Positions 1-7,956 of a DNA stretch of 21,143 nt are shown here, piece by piece. Numbering within the stretch: position 1 is the first letter of the stretch; each line of letters opens with the position of its first letter. The stretch comes from Methanocorpusculum sp. (GTDB taxonomy: Archaea; Halobacteriota; Methanomicrobia; Methanomicrobiales; Methanocorpusculaceae): positions 1 to 21,143 of the forward strand of contig DALTVX010000004.1 in the NCBI GenBank assembly GCA_029987395.1. Direction: 5' to 3'. The notes under the pieces were generated by a model. It saw only the letters and a list, made by a program, of their open reading frames with translations, had not been told where the DNA came from and made no database searches. Position numbers and translations under genes: made by a program.

Positions 1-356
1 AGGGAGACGAGACATTCTTCGTCTTCGTCGGTAAACATGGGGGAGACTTCAGTTGGTGGGATCAGCGTTACTGCCGTGGCAGGAATTTCGTCTTCAATTT
101 TTTCAACGGTGACCATGTCTCCTGGATTGATTCCGGCATTGGCCCGGGAGTATTTATCGATCCGGATCTTGTGCAAATTCCAATCATTTTCAAAGGAGCG
201 CCAGACTTTGACAACGGTGGGTGTTTTTCCGGTGACCCTGACAAGATCGCCTGGGCTAACATTGAGCGCCTCCATGGTGGCGGGATCAAGACGCGCCTTG
301 CCGCTTCCCTGATCTTCGGGGTAGGCACTATCGACCTTGAGTGATATTGGTGGCAT
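1..356 (-). CDS. CDC48/VAT-family AAA ATPase, N-terminal fragment (cut by window edge)
   Basis: An open frame starts at the ATG at 356-354 and runs off the left end without a stop, so only the first 118 residues are visible. They begin MPPISLKVDSAYPEDQGSG and continue with ARLDPATMEAL, SPGDLVRVTGK, VWRS, IRIDKYSRANAGINPGD and VTVEKI. This is the double-psi beta-barrel N-domain of archaeal CDC48/VAT, which binds substrates and adaptors ahead of the two AAA rings of this protein-unfolding ATPase. The ATPase domains lie outside the window, so full length and intactness cannot be judged. No ribosome site precedes the ATG, and an A/T-rich TATA-like stretch about 30 bases upstream suggests a leaderless transcript. 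It is a core cellular gene and appears unrelated to the neighbouring defence island. A different protein with the same N-domain is possible but less likely. Confidence 0.88.
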   Translation of the reverse strand, partial: MPPISLKVDSAYPEDQGSGKARLDPATMEALNVSPGDLVRVTGKTPTVVKVWRSFENDWNLHKIRIDKYSRANAGINPGDMVTVEKIEDEIPATAVTLIPPTEVSPMFTDEDEECLVS

Positions 357-380
357 ATTGTGTGTATATATTACGGATTC

Positions 381-390
381 GTTTATTAAC
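381..390 (-). promoter_or_regulatory. possible TATA box for the CDC48-family gene
   Basis: Read on the minus strand the bases are GTTAATAAAC, 25-34 bases upstream of the ATG at 356. That spacing suits an archaeal TATA box feeding a leaderless or nearly leaderless mRNA, which agrees with the lack of a Shine-Dalgarno sequence. A second TATA-like run at 365-370 is too close to the start codon. Identified by eye only. Confidence 0.3.
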
Positions 391-399
391 TAACTTATG

Positions 400-426
400 A
401 TGCGGGTTGGATGCGGGTTGGATGCG
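400..426. repeat. tandem 11-bp repeat
   Basis: ATGCGGGTTGG occurs at 400-410 and again at 411-421, followed by a partial third unit ATGCG at 422-426. It sits at the edge of the palindrome-rich intergenic region. Confidence 0.75.
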
Positions 427-488
427 AGCGAAGCGAAGCAGACAACCTTAGCTGAGGCGGACCGCTCCGCAGGAGTGGTCTTAGCTGA

Positions 489-530
489 GCAAGTTTTCGA
501 AGGAAACTTGCGAGCAAATCTATGATTTGC
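489..530. repeat. two adjacent hairpin-forming palindromes
   Basis: GCAAGTTT at 489-496 pairs with AAACTTGC at 504-511 around a 7-base loop. Three bases later GCAAATC at 514-520 pairs with GATTTGC at 524-530 around TAT. The second is a copy of the palindrome at 671, 742 and 912. Confidence 0.7.
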
Positions 531-670
531 GAGCGGGGAGTTCTAGAAAGCCAGGAGAGCAAAGCGGACGGGATCATTCATCACACGAAATTCACGAAAC
601 AAAACACAAAAACACGAAATAAAAAAATCGGTTGGGTGGAGTGTAAATAGTATTCTTCCCCGTCCCCCTC

Positions 671-714
671 GCAAATCAAAGATTTGCTCAGCTAAGCCCG
701 GTCCTATGGACCGG
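671..714. repeat. dispersed palindrome pair
   Basis: GCAAATC at 671-677 and GATTTGC at 681-687 enclose AAA. A second palindrome follows: CCGGTCC at 698-704 and GGACCGG at 708-714 around TAT. Both arms are perfect. Confidence 0.75.
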
Positions 715-741
715 TCCGCCCACACAAAAAATCACAAAAAC

Positions 742-758
742 GCAAATCAAAGATTTGC
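742..758. repeat. dispersed palindrome copy
   Basis: GCAAATC at 742-748, AAA, then GATTTGC at 752-758. It is followed by TCAGCT, as is the copy at 671-687, so more than the palindrome is conserved. Confidence 0.75.
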
Positions 759-911
759 TCAGCTGAGGTCGTCCGCTTTCAGCGTCCAACCCGCCAACGA
801 AATGCACAAAAAGGGAGACAGGGGCGGATGGCTTTGGGGTGGGAGAACACCACATCTAATAGAAAGGGTACGGTTGTGTGCGGATGTATGAGAAAAAGCC
901 AACCGCGAACC

Positions 912-928
912 GCAAATCAGAGATTTGC
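912..928. repeat. dispersed palindrome copy
   Basis: GCAAATC at 912-918, AGA, then GATTTGC at 922-928. It lies directly upstream of the left arm of the 23-bp inverted repeat at 958-980. Confidence 0.75.
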
Positions 929-957
929 TCTCCGCTTCGGGCTTTCAGCCCTCGCTT

Positions 958-980
958 AAATCCTATTCGCCGTCCCAGCG
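958..980 (+). repeat. left arm of 23-bp inverted repeat bracketing the hsd island
   Basis: AAATCCTATTCGCCG followed by TCCCAGCG. The reverse complement of 11936-11958 matches 22 of 23 bases, the one difference being T973, which reads C in the other copy. This arm lies 43 bases beyond the 3' end of hsdR. The other arm lies just beyond the hsdM promoter region, so the pair encloses the complete island. Confidence 0.85.
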
Positions 981-1023
981 TTCTATGAGAGTGTTGCTAG
1001 TGTATTTTTTGCCTTGAATCTTT

Positions 1024-4000
1024 TCAGAATAACGAGGAAACGCTCTCTCCTCTCGCTTCAGGATTATCTGTCCACATCTCGCACTGGGTAATGACCGTAT
1101 TAACTGCATCCTCCATGCCCTCTGGCGGATACTTATGCTGCTTTAACAGACGCTTGATGAGTCTCCTCATTCCTGCCCGGGCACTTTCCTTCTTTTGCCA
1201 GTCGATGGTTTTGTTCTTTCGCAGCGTTTCCGTCAGCTCTTTCGTGATGGCGATGAGCTCTTCATTCTCGTAAAAGTCTTTGACTGCTTCGGGCTTTGTC
1301 AGAGCATCGTAAAATGCCATCTCTTCTATGGTGAGGCCGAGTTCTTCTCCCGCTTTTTGTGACTCGGCCATCTCCTTTGCCAGTTTGAGAAGCTCTTCGA
1401 TGACCTGTTCGTTTGTCAGCATCCCTTTGATGTAATTACTCATTGCAGCTTCGAGAAGCTCTGAGAACTTCTCGGATTTTACGACATTCGTCCGGGTGTA
1501 GATCGAAACCTGATTGGCGAGTAACTTTTTCAATAATTCGACCGCAAGGTTTCGTTCCTTCATACCGGCGACCTCTTCGAGGAAGTTGGGGTCGAAGAGT
1601 GAGTATTTTTCTTTGATATCAGAGAAGAGGTTGATGACGCCTTCACTTTGGACGCTCTGTTTTAAGAGTTCATTTATGCGGTCGTTAATCTCTTTGAAGG
1701 AGAGCTGACCTTTTCCCTGGATCCTCGTAAGAAGGGTTCGTGTTGCTTCGAAGTATGCAGCCTCGAACCGGTCTTCTTTATTTACGAGACTTCGGCAAAG
1801 GGAAAGGGCATTACGAAGCAGGAGAGATTCTTTGATGAATGCCTTTTTGCTTTCCTCTTTTTTCGGGTCCGAGATGAAGTTGACCCCGCCGCTGATGAGT
1901 TTTGCACGGTTGAGATCTGAGCCGGAGGAGAACTGTGAGTAGTCAAAGCCATGGAATAAGTCACGGCAGACCTCGAGCTTTTCCTGGAACTTGGGGTATG
2001 CAGTTTTGCCGATGTCGGGATTACCGAAATTATTTTTATCGCGTTTGGTGTAGTCGTTCATCGCCTTTCGAAGAGCACGGGCAATTCCTACGTAGTCGAC
2101 GATAAGACCCCCCTGTTTGTCTTTGTAGACACGATTTACCCGGGCGATGGCCTGCATGAGGTTATGCCCACTCATCGGTTTGTAGACGTACATGGTGGGG
2201 AGGGACGGAACATCAAAGCCGGTCAACCACATATCAACGACGATGGAGATTTTCAAGGGGTCTTCGTCGTCTTTGAATTTGATCTCCATCTCCTTTTTCC
2301 GGGTTTTGCTGCCGATGATTTTTCGCCATTCCTCGGGGTCGTTGTTGTCGGAGGTCATGACGATCCCGATTTTTTCTTTCCATTCCGGGCGGAGTTCGAG
2401 GATCTGCCGGTATATTTTCATGGCGATGGAACGGGAATAGGCGACGATGAGGGCTTTTCCGGTTTGTTCGTACTGCCGGCAGGTTTCGTAGTGGGTTATG
2501 ATGTCTGTGCAGAGTGAGTTGATGGTTTCCGGGGCGCCGAGGATGCTTTCGAGCTGGCCGAGTTCTTTTTTGCTTTTTTCGACGAGGTATTCCTCGGCCT
2601 CTTCTGCGACCCGGTCGTATTCTTCGTCGATTTCTTTGAGGAGGTCTTCGTTAAGTTTGAGGGCAATGACTCGGCTTTCGTAGTAGATGGGGAGGGTTGC
2701 TTTGTCTTCGACGGACTGGGTCATGTCGTAGATGTCGATGTAGTTGCCAAAGATTTCCGGGGTGCTTTTGTCGGCGTTTTCGATTGGGGTTCCGGTAAAT
2801 CCTATGTAGGTGGCATTGGGGAGGCTGTCACGAATTTTTCTGGCGGTCCCGATGGTGATCTTGCCGGTTTTTTCGTTTACCTTTTCTTCAAATCCATATT
2901 GGCTTCGGTGAGCTTCATCGACAATTACAACGATGTTTCTTCGGGTCGAGAGCGGGGTGCTGGACTCTTCGAATTTTTGCATGGTGGTGAAGATGATGCC
3001 GTTTGCTTCCCGGTTTTTGAGGAGTTCAGTAAGATTTTCCCGGCTGTCTGCCTGGATGGGAGTCTGTCTGAGGAAGTCTGCACAACTGGCGAATTGACCG
3101 AATAATTGGTCGTCGAGATCGTTTCGATCGGTGATGACGACGATTGTTGGGCTGTTGAGTGTTTCCTGTAACTGTTTTGCGTAGAAGACCATGGAGAGGG
3201 ATTTGCCGCTTCCCTGTGTGTGCCAGAAGACGCCGCCTTTTCCATCGGTGAGGGTGGCTTCTTTGGTTGTTTTGAGTGCTTTTTTTACGGCGAAGTATTG
3301 GTGGTAGGCGCCGAGGATCTTTTTGTCGTTTGGGGTGTCTTTTGCGTAGCAGAGGAAGTTTTGGAGGATGTCGAGGAACCGGTGTTTTTCGAACATTCCT
3401 TCGAAGAGAACGTCGAATGCGGCGTGTTGGGTGTTTTCATAGTTTCCATCGATTGTTTTCCATTCCATGTACCGATCTTCGGAGGAGGTGATGGTCCCGG
3501 CTTTTGAGGCGGCAAAGTCACTCATGACGCAGAATGCGTTGTAGATGAAGAGGGAGGGGATGTCATGGAGGAGGTAGTTTCGAAGCTGCCGATATGCTGC
3601 GGATACGTCGGTTTCTTCGCGTGAGGGGGATTTTAATTCGATGACGACGAGAGGGAGACCGTTGACGAAGATGATGATGTCGGGGCGTTTTTCTACTTCG
3701 TCGATGACGGTCCACTGGTTGATGACCTCGAAGGTGTTGTTGTTGACGTTGGTATAGTCTATGAGGGAGACGAGGGAGGAGCGTTCTTCTTTTCCGTCGA
3801 AGAAGGTTACAGGAATGCCGTTTTGGAGGTAGTCGGTGAAAAGAGCGTTTTTCTGTATGGTTGTTCCGGTGCTGATGTTTTTTAGTTTATAGATGGCTTC
3901 TTGGATGGCGGCGGTTGGGATCTTTTGGTTTATTTTTTGGAGTGAGGGCCGCAGTTGATTTTCATGGAGTGGGTTGTGGTGGTCCCGTTGGATGTCGGGT

Positions 4001-4080
4001 CCGTATTTGTGGGTATAGCCGAGGTGATCCCGGAGAAGTTCGATGATGGAGTATTCGAAGTCGTTTTCGGTAAATGTCAT
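1024..4080 (-). CDS. hsdR: Type I restriction enzyme R subunit (HsdR)
   Basis: This is the motor and nuclease subunit of a Type I restriction system. It translocates DNA using ATP and cuts it when the HsdMS complex meets unmethylated sites. The 1018-residue length is normal for the family. The PD-(D/E)XK nuclease comes first, with D134 in KRPDIII and E148-L-K150 in VIELKSP. The superfamily 2 motor follows: Walker A TQGSGKS at 288-294, DEAH at 388-391, TGTP at 429-432 and motif VI QAIARVNR at 643-650. The alpha-helical C-terminal part (about 690-1018) resembles the HsdR/HindI-type C-terminal domain. All catalytic residues seen are intact. The ATG at 4080 is the first in frame, with only a weak upstream ribosome site. 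Unlike the usual contiguous hsdRMS layout, it is separated from hsdMS by the divergently transcribed ATPase gene, so it needs its own promoter in 4081-4306. Confidence 0.95.
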   Translation of the reverse strand: MTFTENDFEYSIIELLRDHLGYTHKYGPDIQRDHHNPLHENQLRPSLQKINQKIPTAAIQEAIYKLKNISTGTTIQKNALFTDYLQNGIPVTFFDGKEERSSLVSLIDYTNVNNNTFEVINQWTVIDEVEKRPDIIIFVNGLPLVVIELKSPSREETDVSAAYRQLRNYLLHDIPSLFIYNAFCVMSDFAASKAGTITSSEDRYMEWKTIDGNYENTQHAAFDVLFEGMFEKHRFLDILQNFLCYAKDTPNDKKILGAYHQYFAVKKALKTTKEATLTDGKGGVFWHTQGSGKSLSMVFYAKQLQETLNSPTIVVITDRNDLDDQLFGQFASCADFLRQTPIQADSRENLTELLKNREANGIIFTTMQKFEESSTPLSTRRNIVVIVDEAHRSQYGFEEKVNEKTGKITIGTARKIRDSLPNATYIGFTGTPIENADKSTPEIFGNYIDIYDMTQSVEDKATLPIYYESRVIALKLNEDLLKEIDEEYDRVAEEAEEYLVEKSKKELGQLESILGAPETINSLCTDIITHYETCRQYEQTGKALIVAYSRSIAMKIYRQILELRPEWKEKIGIVMTSDNNDPEEWRKIIGSKTRKKEMEIKFKDDEDPLKISIVVDMWLTGFDVPSLPTMYVYKPMSGHNLMQAIARVNRVYKDKQGGLIVDYVGIARALRKAMNDYTKRDKNNFGNPDIGKTAYPKFQEKLEVCRDLFHGFDYSQFSSGSDLNRAKLISGGVNFISDPKKEESKKAFIKESLLLRNALSLCRSLVNKEDRFEAAYFEATRTLLTRIQGKGQLSFKEINDRINELLKQSVQSEGVINLFSDIKEKYSLFDPNFLEEVAGMKERNLAVELLKKLLANQVSIYTRTNVVKSEKFSELLEAAMSNYIKGMLTNEQVIEELLKLAKEMAESQKAGEELGLTIEEMAFYDALTKPEAVKDFYENEELIAITKELTETLRKNKTIDWQKKESARAGMRRLIKRLLKQHKYPPEGMEDAVNTVITQCEMWTDNPEARGESVSSLF

Positions 4081-4241
4081 GGGTTTTTCTCTTGTAGGGG
4101 AATTATTTTGGAGAATTCGTCAAATATGATATTGTTGACGGGATGAGGGAAAAGGGTTTGGTGCCTTTAGATGAAAATAAAAAAGTTGGGCGAGGAAATA
4201 TTAGTCTTCGTGTTTTTTTGGAAAGAACACCGCATAAGTCC

Positions 4242-4256
4242 TTTATTAATTTAATA
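4242..4256 (+). promoter_or_regulatory. possible TATA element for the P-loop ATPase gene
   Basis: TTTATTAATTTAATA lies 50-65 bases upstream of the ATG at 4307, giving a leader of about 30 bases that would contain the ribosome site. The 226-base gap 4081-4306 must hold promoters for both divergent genes. No clear hsdR promoter could be singled out in it. Confidence 0.3.
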
Positions 4257-4297
4257 TCGGGCAATCTTTATCCAATTTAAGAGAACATAGATTATAT

Positions 4298-4302
4298 GGT
4301 GA
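4298..4302 (+). promoter_or_regulatory. Shine-Dalgarno site GGTGA for the ATPase gene
   Basis: GGTGA sits 4 bases before the ATG at 4307 and matches the anti-SD end of archaeal 16S rRNA. It supports this start. Confidence 0.5.
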
Positions 4303-4306
4303 AAAT

Positions 4307-5779
4307 ATGAAAGGGGATTTTGAAAAAATCGATTTCGGAATGGCTGACGCAGAAAGCGAGAGAATACACAATCCGGCTCTTTTATTAGAGGGGTATTTAG
4401 ATGCAAATGGATACATTGATAAAATATTATCAGATAGATTTTTTCTTGTAATAGGACCAAAAGGATCAGGAAAATCCGCAATAGGCTCAAAAATCTCTTT
4501 GTTAGCAAATGAGAGAGAGAACTTATATGTGAAACAATACACCTTACGTGATTTTCCTTATGGAAAATTTGATCAGCTCCTTCCAAGCAAAGAAGCATCT
4601 GAGACACGTTACCCAATAAATTGGCAATTTATATTGTACACCACTCTTCTAAATAGCATCAACAATGATTCAGAGGCTACCTCTTCTGTAATAAATATCA
4701 AAAAAGGTATTTCTGTATTTAAAGATTTAGGCTTGTTAGATGACGTTGATTTAGCACAGATTGTAACTAGAGCGACCAAAAAAGAGTTCGAGTTAATGAT
4801 CCCGAAACTAATTAAAGTTACACTTACCCCTGAATCAAACAAAAAAGTGATGATGGAGACCGTATATGCAGGTCTTCGCAAGTTATGTGGCTCAATCTCA
4901 ACCCCAAATCAACACATGATAATTATTGATGGTCTTGATGATGTATTAACAGGAAGGGAGCGACAATATCTTTCGCTATCAGCCTTGTTTATTAGTGCGG
5001 ACCGAATCAACAAGGAGTTGAAGGAAAATGGGGTTAATGCTAAAATTCTTCTTCTTTGTAGAAGGGATCTGCTTGATAAATTAAAGGATCCAAATCTTAA
5101 TAAAATTATAACTGATTATGGGATTTATTTGAACTGGTATCAAGATGTTCGTGATGTCAAAGCTACCAACTTAGTACAATTAGTCAATCATAGGGCTAAA
5201 GTCACATTGAAAAGAGATGTTGATGTTTTCAGTGAATTTTTCCCGGAACATTTTGTTGAAGAGAGTGTAACTAATAATATGAATATAAAAAAATTACTGA
5301 ACAATACTCGCCACACACCGCGTGACATATTACAATTAATGAAACATATTCAAAGTTATACAAAGGGGAGTATTGTTTCTAATGATGATATTAAAAATGG
5401 ATTACGCCAATATTCAATAGAATATTTTAGAAAAGAAATAAATGATGAGGTTTTTGGTTTTTTATCTAATGAGGAACAAGATAAAATATTTGATTTACTT
5501 GCATCATTTGGGAAATCCAATTTCATATTATCTGATATTCAGCAAAAAGCTAATAATGACGAAAGGTTTGCTGATTTGGACCTTGTAAAGATATTCACAA
5601 CTCTATACAATTGTAATGCTATTGGAAATGCTGACATTAAGACAAATTATATAAATTGGAAATACCGGAATTATTATTCATCATTCTCTCCGGATCAGAT
5701 GATAAATGTCCATGGCGGATTATTCAAAGCATTAAATTTGCATTATGATCCTAGTAAAAATATGATCTGGAACAATTGA
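4307..5779 (+). CDS. P-loop ATPase, Sll1717-family-like
   Basis: A 490-residue protein with an N-terminal NTPase core. The FGMADAESE and NPALLLEGYLD segments ahead of the P-loop resemble the Sll1717-type P-loop ATPases, whose substrate is unknown and which are often found in defence neighbourhoods. Walker A is GPKGSGKS at 50-57, Walker B MIIIDGLDD at 204-212, and a likely sensor segment ILLLCRRD follows at 247-254. The C-terminal half has no motif I recognise; it is predicted mostly helical and may be a winged-helix or effector region. No membrane segment is seen. The gene is very AT-rich (16 G/C of 60 bases in 5341-5400) compared with chromosomal neighbours such as lhr (38 of 60 in 18781-18840), suggesting horizontal acquisition. 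It is the only island gene on the plus strand, lying between hsdR and the hsdMS operon. A KAP- or STAND-like NTPase role is an alternative. Confidence 0.72.
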   Translation: MKGDFEKIDFGMADAESERIHNPALLLEGYLDANGYIDKILSDRFFLVIGPKGSGKSAIGSKISLLANERENLYVKQYTLRDFPYGKFDQLLPSKEASETRYPINWQFILYTTLLNSINNDSEATSSVINIKKGISVFKDLGLLDDVDLAQIVTRATKKEFELMIPKLIKVTLTPESNKKVMMETVYAGLRKLCGSISTPNQHMIIIDGLDDVLTGRERQYLSLSALFISADRINKELKENGVNAKILLLCRRDLLDKLKDPNLNKIITDYGIYLNWYQDVRDVKATNLVQLVNHRAKVTLKRDVDVFSEFFPEHFVEESVTNNMNIKKLLNNTRHTPRDILQLMKHIQSYTKGSIVSNDDIKNGLRQYSIEYFRKEINDEVFGFLSNEEQDKIFDLLASFGKSNFILSDIQQKANNDERFADLDLVKIFTTLYNCNAIGNADIKTNYINWKYRNYYSSFSPDQMINVHGGLFKALNLHYDPSKNMIWNN

Positions 5780-5838
5780 ATCAGATGAATTGTGTGAGAG
5801 AAAATACAATTATCTCTTTCTCCATATTAATCAAACAT

Positions 5839-6702
5839 CTATTTTATCCAATTTATTGAATCATTTTTTACATGTTCAGTAAAGAATAGAACATACGCAT
5901 TTTCTCCTTCAAAAAATGGGAATTTATTTAGTAGATTTTTCGTCATATTTTGGGGTTTAGAAATGCCGAGTGAGGTATTATTTACTGAAGGATATCGACC
6001 TATGACATTATTTTTATTTTCATCGAGAATATTTATTAATTGTCTGTCCCATACGGATTGATTTTCTAATGGTCCAAACCACATGATGCTATCTTTATCC
6101 TCACAAGATCTGCAATCATAATACCACGTTGGGTCATAATACATCGGCCCACTACTCATGTTTACTTCAACCCACGCGTGATTTCCGAAACCAACATAGT
6201 TTGCAGAGACGACTTCTGTCTCAAACCCGGATTCATTTGCAACATAGGCAAATAGGTAAGCGAGTTCCCCGCATGCTCCATATCTATGATATGTTATCCA
6301 GTATGGATCATTGATGAATTTAGCTCCAAAAATCGCACGAACTCTCCCAGCATCATCATACGTATATTGTCCAATTGCTTTGGTGGTATAATTTAAATTT
6401 TTATTATGCGTGGCCTCCCATATATTAAAATACCCCGGGATTTCCCAGGTCGCGATGGCCTGTAGTTTTTTGTGAGGGTCAGAAATATTATTCGTTATTG
6501 CTAAAATAGAAGAAATCTGTTCGGAGGCATTTGGATAATAAGTCGCGTTGTAGGCTACCGCAAAATAGTCATCAACCTGTTGATTGTATGAATTTTGACA
6601 AATTATGCCCGCAGCACAATATCCAATAATAAGACCGGGAACTAATATAGCTACCATTAACAATACTCGTAATAAGATTGATTGATTTTTCTTTTTTATC
6701 AT
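5839..6702 (-). CDS. membrane-anchored transglutaminase-like protein
   Basis: About 287 residues from the ATG at 6702. A TTG at 6717, directly abutting the hsdS stop, would add five residues. A basic start (IKKKNQ) and one hydrophobic segment (about residues 15-40 in the longer form) predict an N-in membrane anchor with the rest outside the cell. The transglutaminase/papain-like core shows the expected triad in order: C149 in YGACGELA, H180 in GNHAWVEV and D195 in YYDPTW (longer-form numbering). Such domains act as cysteine proteases, amidases or cross-linkers; the substrate here cannot be told. Eleven N-X-S/T sequons, at N57, 63, 77, 109, 161, 186, 220, 247, 248, 258 and 286, fit an exported, N-glycosylated archaeal protein. 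It is the last gene of the hsdM-hsdS operon, an odd place for an extracellular protein. It converges with the ATPase gene. Confidence 0.75.
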   Translation of the reverse strand: MIKKKNQSILLRVLLMVAILVPGLIIGYCAAGIICQNSYNQQVDDYFAVAYNATYYPNASEQISSILAITNNISDPHKKLQAIATWEIPGYFNIWEATHNKNLNYTTKAIGQYTYDDAGRVRAIFGAKFINDPYWITYHRYGACGELAYLFAYVANESGFETEVVSANYVGFGNHAWVEVNMSSGPMYYDPTWYYDCRSCEDKDSIMWFGPLENQSVWDRQLINILDENKNNVIGRYPSVNNTSLGISKPQNMTKNLLNKFPFFEGENAYVLFFTEHVKNDSINWIK

Positions 6703-6717
6703 TGCTTTGTCTTTCAA

Positions 6718-7956
6718 TTATGCTGAAATTTCCAGTTCCCCGCTCATTAATTTTGGTAGCAAAGCATCACGGATTTTCTGTAGACGTTCTATCTCACAAT
6801 AATTCATCTCAATATGCAAATCAATGGCAGATGCTATTTTTTCAAACAAGTCTATTTGGTCTGGTAACGGGATGAAAGTTGATATCGAATGTAAGGAATC
6901 TTTATTGATCGATCCAAAAACCGTTCCTTCTCCGTTGAATACGTCCAATTCTCTTTTAAGATCCATCAGGGTATAGAGAATAAATGAGGGATGATTATCC
7001 GTACTTTGAATCGCTGCCAAACCTCGTCCAATACAACATTTTTCGCTAGCAATATTTATATCGCCGACAGGAGCTCTTACACTAAGTAATACATCCCCCT
7101 TCTCAGCCATACGTTTTGGTTCAGTGGTGAATAATCGTCTCTTTGGGAAACGAATTCCAAATTCTGCTCGCCCTTGATAAAATACCTCACCTATACCAAG
7201 TTCATTGTAACTTTCTCCATTTGGAGACTGGCCCATAGTAATTTTAGCAATATCCCCAATGGTCCCCACTCTCCACCCCTCCGGCACCATTCCCATCTCG
7301 CTCTCCACCATCTTCCCGCCCGCCGATTTATACGGCTTTCCTTCGGCATCCGGAAACTCAAACTCCACAAACCACCGCTGAAACAACGCCCGGGCGATCT
7401 CTTCAAGGACTTTGTTCATGCGGGTGTTCAGTTCGATCTTGTCGTCGAGAGAAGAAAGGATGGCGGCGATCTTCTTCTGGACTGGGAGAGGGGGGAGATC
7501 AATGCTTATTCCATCAAAAGTATCTCGCGTAATGGTATCAAATACCGATCCGTGTGCATTATTTTTTAGGGATTTAATACTGGTTTTCAATAAATAATAC
7601 AGGAAGATACTATTAACTAGATCTCTTTTCGCTCTAATTCCATAACACGACTGGTTAAATGCCATAGGATATGGAATCATTGCTGTTTCTCCAACCGTCC
7701 CTCTTGCAGATATAATGATATCATCTTTCTGCAATAATGTAGTAGAGCTTTGCTCCAATCCTAATCGAGTAATAGTTTTTTCAGTTGTATAGACATAACG
7801 AAAATCATTATTAAAATCTTTCACCGATAACCAAGGGATATCACCACCCCAATATTCAGTTTTTGTTGTCTTTGGTGTCCCTCCACCAATTAGAGTAATT
7901 ATTTCTGATAATTTATATGATTTCCAGTCATCAGAAAATGCTGATTGCGGGTTCAT
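6718..7956 (-). CDS. hsdS: Type I restriction-modification specificity subunit (HsdS)
   Basis: HsdS recognises the bipartite DNA target and guides HsdM and HsdR to it. The 412 residues show the classic duplicated plan: target recognition domain 1 (about 15-150, with TLIGGGTPKT and DIIISARGTVGE), a central conserved helix (about 155-205, LPPLPVQKKIAAILSSLD to ARALFQRWF), domain 2 (about 225-360, with MGQSPNGESYN and VLLSVRAPVGD), and a C-terminal helix ending RDALLPKLMSGELEI. The ATG at 7956 overlaps the upstream DUF1016 stop by 4 bases (ATGA), so translation is probably coupled. Base composition is mosaic: the central conserved DNA is GC-rich (40 of 60 in 7261-7320), while both recognition domains are AT-rich (22 of 60 in 7621-7680 and in 6901-6960). 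This suggests recognition-domain exchange. Confidence 0.95.
   Translation of the reverse strand: MNPQSAFSDDWKSYKLSEIITLIGGGTPKTTKTEYWGGDIPWLSVKDFNNDFRYVYTTEKTITRLGLEQSSTTLLQKDDIIISARGTVGETAMIPYPMAFNQSCYGIRAKRDLVNSIFLYYLLKTSIKSLKNNAHGSVFDTITRDTFDGISIDLPPLPVQKKIAAILSSLDDKIELNTRMNKVLEEIARALFQRWFVEFEFPDAEGKPYKSAGGKMVESEMGMVPEGWRVGTIGDIAKITMGQSPNGESYNELGIGEVFYQGRAEFGIRFPKRRLFTTEPKRMAEKGDVLLSVRAPVGDINIASEKCCIGRGLAAIQSTDNHPSFILYTLMDLKRELDVFNGEGTVFGSINKDSLHSISTFIPLPDQIDLFEKIASAIDLHIEMNYCEIERLQKIRDALLPKLMSGELEISA

Larger units (their letters stand above)
357..1023. other. gene-free intergenic region rich in short palindromes
   Basis: No convincing gene lies here. Short frames exist, for example 706-891 on the plus strand, but they have no ribosome site, no recognisable motif and run through the repeats. 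The region holds a tandem 11-bp repeat, two adjacent hairpins, four copies of a GCAAATC-N3-GATTTGC palindrome, a CCGGTCC-N3-GGACCGG palindrome, and one arm of the long inverted repeat that brackets the hsd island. A run of seven A at 621-627 gives a T run on the minus strand, and might end hsdR transcription about 400 bases after its stop codon. Confidence 0.6.

Noticed and set aside
68..328. 86-codon minus-strand frame at the left edge
   Set aside because: It overlaps, in another frame, the clear CDC48 N-domain reading frame 1-356.
706..891. 61-codon open frame on the plus strand in the left intergenic region
   Set aside because: It runs through two copies of the dispersed palindrome, has no ribosome site and shows no family resemblance.
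2164..2517. Several plus-strand frames of 60-117 codons opposite hsdR
   Set aside because: They are antisense shadows with low-complexity translations; the hsdR frame carries all motifs.
4246..4616. Minus-strand frames of 98 and 121 codons opposite the ATPase start
   Set aside because: They lie antisense to the Walker A region of a supported gene and lack any motif or ribosome site.
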